Shown: positions 58,356 through 64,000 of the stretch, piece after piece
How positions within the stretch are numbered: position 1 is the first letter of the stretch
Layout of the letters: every line of letters begins with the position of its first letter
Assembly (NCBI GenBank): GCA_014338405.1
Contig: JTDE01000241.1
Location: forward strand, 17,953 to 81,952
Origin: Paragonimus skrjabini miyazakii
Taxonomy: Eukaryota; Platyhelminthes; Trematoda; Plagiorchiida; Troglotrematidae
DNA length: 64,000 nt
Direction: 5' to 3'
Made by a program: the position numbers and the translations under genes
Notes under the pieces: generated by a model
What the model was told of the DNA's origin: nothing
Databases searched by the model: none
The model's input: only the letters and a program-made list of their open reading frames with translations

Positions 58356-58425
58356 ATTTTCGATGAGATCTAACTGTGAAAAGTCAAAGCTTCGGCTGGA
58401 TTCGAACCGGCGATAGAAATACCTG
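58356..58425 (-). mobile_element. tRNA-derived SINE, copy 3, truncated
   Basis: GATGAGATCTAACTGTGAAA and GCTTCGGCTGGATTCGAACC repeat the tail and B-box part of copy 2, in the same orientation, about 310 bases further on. The A box and companion segment are absent. Confidence 0.75.
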
Positions 58426-60955
58426 TAAATATCGCTGGAACCTTAGTTATGTAATCAAATTTGTTACGCGAAAAGTTTCTTGCCGCGCTAGTAGTATATT
58501 CTGGCGATCACACAGTGTACGCAGTGTTCGATTATGCCTATCAGTCACTGGTCTTTTGTGGTACAAGTGACTGTGTTGATATTCATAGCAGAGCCTGAGC
58601 AACTCAGCATTCATCTGTTCTACTGCTTTATTTAAAGTGGTAACTAGTTAACATGTTCAACACTGGAAGCTTTCAAGTTGATTCTTTAGTTCTACTTAAT
58701 CATATTAACAACATGAATTGTCAACTTTCGGTTCTGATGAAAGCACCTCTAGCTGCTTGTTATTCAAGAAGATAAAAGAAGAGTTATTAACGTATCGCTT
58801 CTGTTAATGTGAGACAAAATTTAACGGTTTATTCTCTTCTAGTTCACAGATATGCTTCAGTCATGCTTTCACAGCTCGAATATCCTTAACTGAATTCGCG
58901 AACTTATCAACCGAACGGTTCTCTTGTAAGGAGTTTGTAGGGATGTATTCCTATCTACCCATGTTCTGTTGATTCATACAGAAGTTGGTCATACATTATT
59001 GAATCAGTATCAAAACCCAAAAATAGTTTTCTACCTAATGAGTCCTCAATGAGTAGCTGAAATCACAGTATCTTCTTACGGTAAGCACTTTAAGCTGAGA
59101 TCACCCTTTTAACTTTGTGTAGAGTTCTGAGGTTTTCAGTTGATCACAAATAATCAACGTACATTTGATTAATTGTACAGTAGCTCCGATGCAAGCGGAT
59201 AAGTTGAATACTTGAGTTTACTACAATGAAATCATTTGCTCTTGTAACTGGAACGTATATATTTTTGGATATTAAACGCCTTTTACTCCTCGAGAAAACG
59301 TTTTAGCAGGATTATACTTAGGTAGATCTAGATCAATAGATTAGAGTAGTTTAACTCAATCAGACATATCTCCTCATGAAAGTTGACAGATAATAGAAAG
59401 TGGTCAACTTTTATACAGACGTTTGCTTTTATTATATTACTTCTACGAGAAAAAGTAGAATGTTTTCGAATGTTGAATAATATTTGCTTGATCTATTGCA
59501 CAACTGTTTGGTGTAGAAAAAAACCATAGTCCGATAAATGGGTCAATGTTCCCAAACTCACATCGTAGCTACTGTAGGCCAGGTAAGCCATTGCCACAAT
59601 TGACTGTAAATCTAAACTGACAAGTAACCTGCATGTGATTAAGTGATGAAGGGAGATAATGGATAGTCAATTGTTTGAAACCTTCGCGATTCACAAAGAA
59701 AAATGCCAGATACTACACAATTTCGATAATACCGTGAATATAAACGCAATGTAGGAAGATGATAGTGAGGTGATTCAATTACGTAGCTTGGGTAGAACAA
59801 ATTACAGTACTGATCAGTATAAGTAACTAATATATGTTTTGAGAATAACGGATTAAAGTGGGGAGGAATGTAACTTAAGTTCTGTGGGTCTTGAGAACTT
59901 GAAATCAGTTAGACTTCGTTTTATTGGACTTACTGTTCGAAACACTCCTACTCACTATTTCTTCCTTCTTGTACATGGTTCGTTAGCAACCCAAGCCTGA
60001 GATGTCTAATCAATTTCGGAACAAACGTCCCAATAGTCATTAGCGGGTTCATCAAATACCAATGATATAAAAGTATATCACGAAGATGTGATTGTTTTTC
60101 AAACAATACAGGTGACCTACAAAATTGGGTATTTTTAAATCAATAGCTGATGATCGACGCAAAAACCTATAAATCGACTGGGAATAAAGATTAAAATAAC
60201 CCTGGAGTAAAGCAGTAACTAAAATTCTATATTATGGTATATAATGTCCATACCATATAGTTGTACAACATATGACTGCTATTATAATTACGATCGTAAT
60301 AACTGCTAGCCGGTTTTCCTGTTCAGGCCTCTCTTAACATGTACATGATTGATAAATAACTGATTACATCCTTTGAACTCAAAGAAAATGTTTGACCAGC
60401 CCTGCTATTTTTTCCCCATAAAGGCTCATCGATAAAGTTTTTCATTACTATGACAGAGCATTAAACGCCGACTGCGTTTACATAGGGCAACCTTACTGAC
60501 GTGTGTGCTATTGACTTTACATCAGTCAAGATCGAAACGAAACAAGTTTGCCCCGTAAAGAGGTTTCTGGCTTGTTGCAGTTTGTATTTATTGTTTGACA
60601 TTGAGGTAATTTGTTATAATGATCTACGCTGGTCTGTTCATCATACGGTAACACTTTACAATACTGGGATACTTCTTTTGGTCATCTTCGGCAGTAATGT
60701 ATAAGGTAGCAGAATAACTAAGCTACTCTTATTTCTTATCATCAGTGTTAAACTGAAATGTATGCATGAAATCGAAATAGCCTTCGGGTGGAACTTCAAA
60801 CTTTCTCAAATCTAACTTGGGGAAACTTCCAACAGAGTATTCCGCTATCACATCTAGATGAAGGTATAATGTGAACGCTAGTACTATTTCTACCTAGACT
60901 CATATTATCAAGTTTGAGTTGGAAACACGGCTTGATTTCCAAGCTCTGTATTGTT
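58426..60955. other. Gene-less AT-rich interval
   Basis: Only frames under 70 codons (for example 60,501-60,704 plus and 60,796-60,984 minus). None recognised. Confidence 0.4.
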
Positions 60956-60958
60956 TTC

Positions 60959-61621
60959 TCAGTCCAGTATATCAATTCCCACATAGAGTTTCGTTGTTCC
61001 TAGCTTTGAGGACCCATCATTAAAATTATCCCCTGAATCTATGCAAAATATTTGATATCGCAGGACCACTGAAGAGAAGAAACCACCACCGGTAGACATT
61101 GATGCGATCTCCTCAATTTGGGTTGAGTTTCCACTATTCTCTCAAGCCGTTCCTGAACCAATTCCCTGTCCAATTCTAGTGGCCATAAATTTAACAAAAT
61201 CATATTCGAGAGCAAGTTTGCTATTATTAGTCGGGTCTCTAAGAGCAAAATACTCGAAATACCGAGAAGAGAGATTAGAAGTAAGAACGATCGAAAATAA
61301 ACATGAAGCATAACGTCTGAAAAGTAACGGACGAGTTGGGTTGGACTCTGAGTAGAGAGCATCTGGATGCGAGGTACAAACATGGCCACACCCACTGTCC
61401 ACGTCTCTTTTAACACAGGAAAGACGCACACAACCATTCAGATAGAAGAGGTCCTGCTCATTGTTGAGTATGAGGATGTCTTTTCTAACATCGACGACTG
61501 AAGTTCCATAAAGACAGATGTCATAAAGGATGCCTATTGTGGTGATGATAGAAGATTCGCTTGCAGTCGCACAATGTTTATTTTTGAGGTCAAGGAGGAG
61601 AAAACTTGCTAACGGTCTGTC
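60959..61621 (-). pseudogene. Candidate decayed gene or exon, one frame with a single internal stop
   Basis: One minus-strand frame runs 221 codons from just after a TAA (61,622-61,624) to a TGA (60,959-60,961), broken once by a TGA at 61,142-61,144 that could be a mutated CGA. Segments include LASFLLLDLKNKHCATASES, ILYDICLYGTSVVDVRKDIL, SRYFEYFALRDPTNNSK, FVKFMATRIGQGIGSG and SSKLGTTKLYVGIDILD. Upstream, another frame ends in EQWLGIALIHTLMDVRSAVH (about 61,735-61,670) and could join by a frameshift. I do not recognise the family. A competing frame (61,039-61,437) is also open, so the reading is not certain. It may be a host pseudogene, a real exon set or an old transposon. Confidence 0.35.
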
Positions 61622-61739
61622 TTACTCTTCATGTAAGAACTGGCATTCCGTCGTTCGATTACTCGGGGAGAACGGTGGACAGCTGAACGAACGTCCATCA
61701 AAGTATGAATGAGGGCGATACCCAACCACTGCTCACACC

Positions 61740-64000
61740 TTTTCCTCCACTATGTTTCCTGGACAGGTTGGTTTACTGACGTGTCATCTATATTGACCCG
61801 TTGTCCGTACTAGGCAGCAAGAGTTGGTTCTATGAACTACGCGTTACACGTGGATTGCAAAGTCATATTGACTCAACAGAGGTACCATCTACAAATAATG
61901 ATGCCCCAGTTGTTCAACACACACCACTGATGTAACTTCTTTGACCATAAAATTCATCCCAGATGTTAAATGGAACAGTTTCACGTCAAAAACGGTGTGC
62001 GCATTTTTGTACAACATGAAAATTTCGAATATAATTCAAACCAACGAATTACTCTGAAATTACCTAGGGTGCGAGTATTTGGTTGACTGAAGTTAAAAAC
62101 CGTTTCATGGGTCTATTTTCAACCCTCTGTAATGGGAAACTGGTGTCACTACGAAACCGGTCGACTGTTTTATAAAAATCATCAGAGCAGGAAAAAACTA
62201 TGTTGATCGATAAATTGACTTTTAAGAATAATTCTGATCACTTGCAAACGTCACATGAACTCCAGGTTGTAAAAACTTGACAGAAATTTCAAAATCGTTT
62301 CAGTCGTTTACCCCTTAAGATTACAGTCAGTTTCAGGATAACAGGATTGATTACTCGAGAATACTTGCATACCAGCCTAACCAATTACATCTGATTAATG
62401 TTACTTCAATAATTGCAGTCTGAGTTACCAATCATACAGCAATATTTTGAATGAATTTTTGGTACCTACTGTTTCAATCCGTCTCTTCTGATACAGCATC
62501 TAACGAAAGCACATCAGATATTTCTTCAAAAATTTCTCAATACGTTTACGTGTCCTCTTACGTAAGGTCATAATTTGTCGCTATCAATAGAAAAATTTCA
62601 CTTAGAATGGTTTTCAAAATTAGTTTCAACGTTAAATGATAGTGGATTAGTTGGAATTATTTTGAGACCACAGGGAAATCGTTGTTCAAGACAAACATAT
62701 AAATAACTAATAAAAACTATTATTAGTGATGTTTATTTCCGATCCCGAAGTAACCCTAAACCATGGGAACTACAGTTGATGCTTAGAAAGTGTTCGCCAT
62801 ACACAACTAGAGAATACACGTTATAATTTGTACAAGACGGTACCTATAGTCTACCAAAGAAGTTTTCCCAAAAAGTACGGTACTGCGTCTCATGCTAATG
62901 CTCTTTAAAACCACTTACCTGTTGAGATACTTAAGTGTTGTGTAAACGGGGTTATATCAAAGGATGGTTTACTGGTTTTACTAAACGTCACTCACCGGAA
63001 CTGAGAAATGAAGGGCCATCAACAGATTTTTAAGAAAGATTACCGAGGTCGAATCAATTAGCGAGTATTGATCGTGGATTTTGTAATAACTGGTCCCGCA
63101 TGTATTTTAGAACATGTGGAAATAATTAGATTAGAGTTCATTAGCACAAATCAGCTGTTAATTGCCGAGGCTGTCGTTAGTGGACAATTCAAGTAGGCTG
63201 CCAACAGAAAAGGTGGTATCGGTATCTCCGATGCATGGCGGTCGACCTGTACTCAATCAAGCCGACATATTCTGGCGACTGAAGTAACTCTTCCCTTTAG
63301 CGAACCAAACGATCTTTTCAAAGAACACAACTGTTTCTTCTTACGTTAGCAACAATAATATCTGGCTGACTGTATTGCTAATGGACTGAATATAGCTTTG
63401 TCCTCTGTCACTGTACACTTTAATTGTGACCTGTTTCCGCATCTGTTTGCGTTTTGCGCCCTCACACTCTCTTAAACTTGAGTCTAATTCACCCAATCTG
63501 CATGTCTGTTTATCAGGGGCAATACAAAATCTGCCGATCGATGGCGTTCACTGACTGTGCATATATTTATTCTGAACTTAGAACTTCAAGATATGAATGA
63601 CCTGGGCAAATTGCAAAAAACGGCATAAGCCATCTCGCGTGTTTCGATGGGTGTTGAACGAAATCAGATTGTTTCTTACCTGCGTAACAAGTCAAACCGT
63701 AGATGCGCTGCTGCGGTAACTGTGCATTGTCGTAAACAAGTATTGGCTTACTAGGGTTTGGTGATGCGTCCTAAATGGAGACAAACTAGGTGAAATGAAC
63801 CATCGCTGTCGAATATTGTCCAACATACAATATAACCCAATTTTCAAAACCAACCACAAAATGGTTACATAACTCGTTGGCTGCTCTTTGTCAGGAATGA
63901 ATCTGGCTGACCTACAAAGCGTGAATATTCGTTTTTGATCAGTACTATTTTGACAGATTTTGCGATATTGCTTATGACATGAAAATTTTTTTGTAGACTC
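61740..64000. other. Gene-less AT-rich interval to the window end
   Basis: No frame of 60 codons or more and no recognised repeat. Confidence 0.45.

Noticed and set aside
1..64000. CRISPR arrays, bacterial operons, rRNA
   Set aside because: No regularly spaced direct repeats, ribosome binding sites or rRNA-like segments were seen; the sequence is eukaryotic in character.

Overview
The window looks like eukaryotic nuclear DNA from a parasitic flatworm, most likely a digenean trematode; the species cannot be named from the sequence. The evidence is: many decayed non-LTR retrotransposons whose protein fragments match the LINE type I know as abundant in flukes; Penelope-like elements (PLEs) with a reverse transcriptase joined to a GIY-YIG endonuclease; tRNA-derived SINEs; and a neuropeptide precursor of the flatworm FVRLamide type. 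Gene density is very low, and there are no operons or bacterial signals. Two runs of N (100 and 150 bases) are scaffold gaps.

Layout. 1-9 kb is a LINE graveyard: a minus-strand LINE C-terminus (1.1-2.2 kb), a plus-strand LINE C-terminus (2.9-3.7 kb) and a nearly complete but inactivated plus-strand LINE (endonuclease from 6.54 kb, reverse transcriptase and tail to 8.7 kb). 10.4-18.1 kb is a dense PLE cluster with at least five distinct endonuclease variants. It includes one element with a long RT reading frame (11.1-13.2 kb) and one endonuclease copy (13.5-14.45 kb), both flanked by inverted repeats. Another LINE RT lies at 19.4-20.6 kb and one more at 26.0-26.8 kb.

The one gene I am confident of is on the minus strand at 28,178-28,459. 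It encodes a 93-residue secreted prepropeptide that should yield DFVRLamide and EFVRLamide. From 28.5 to 64 kb the DNA is mostly AT-richer and unannotatable, probably intronic or intergenic. It contains a long (AT)n tract, a striking PLE endonuclease copy inside a 165-bp inverted repeat (46.3-46.97 kb), tRNA-derived SINE copies (47.5 and 58.0-58.4 kb), two related tRNA-like modules (43.4 and 43.9 kb), and a few open reading frames that may be host exons (37.2, 43.1, 50.2 and 61 kb). I could not identify those proteins, and their lengths alone do not exceed what chance would give in a window this size.

The transposons do not form a working system. Every RT or endonuclease fragment carries stops, frameshifts or truncations. 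The neuropeptide gene stands alone; its product would be processed by prohormone convertase, carboxypeptidase and amidating enzymes encoded elsewhere.
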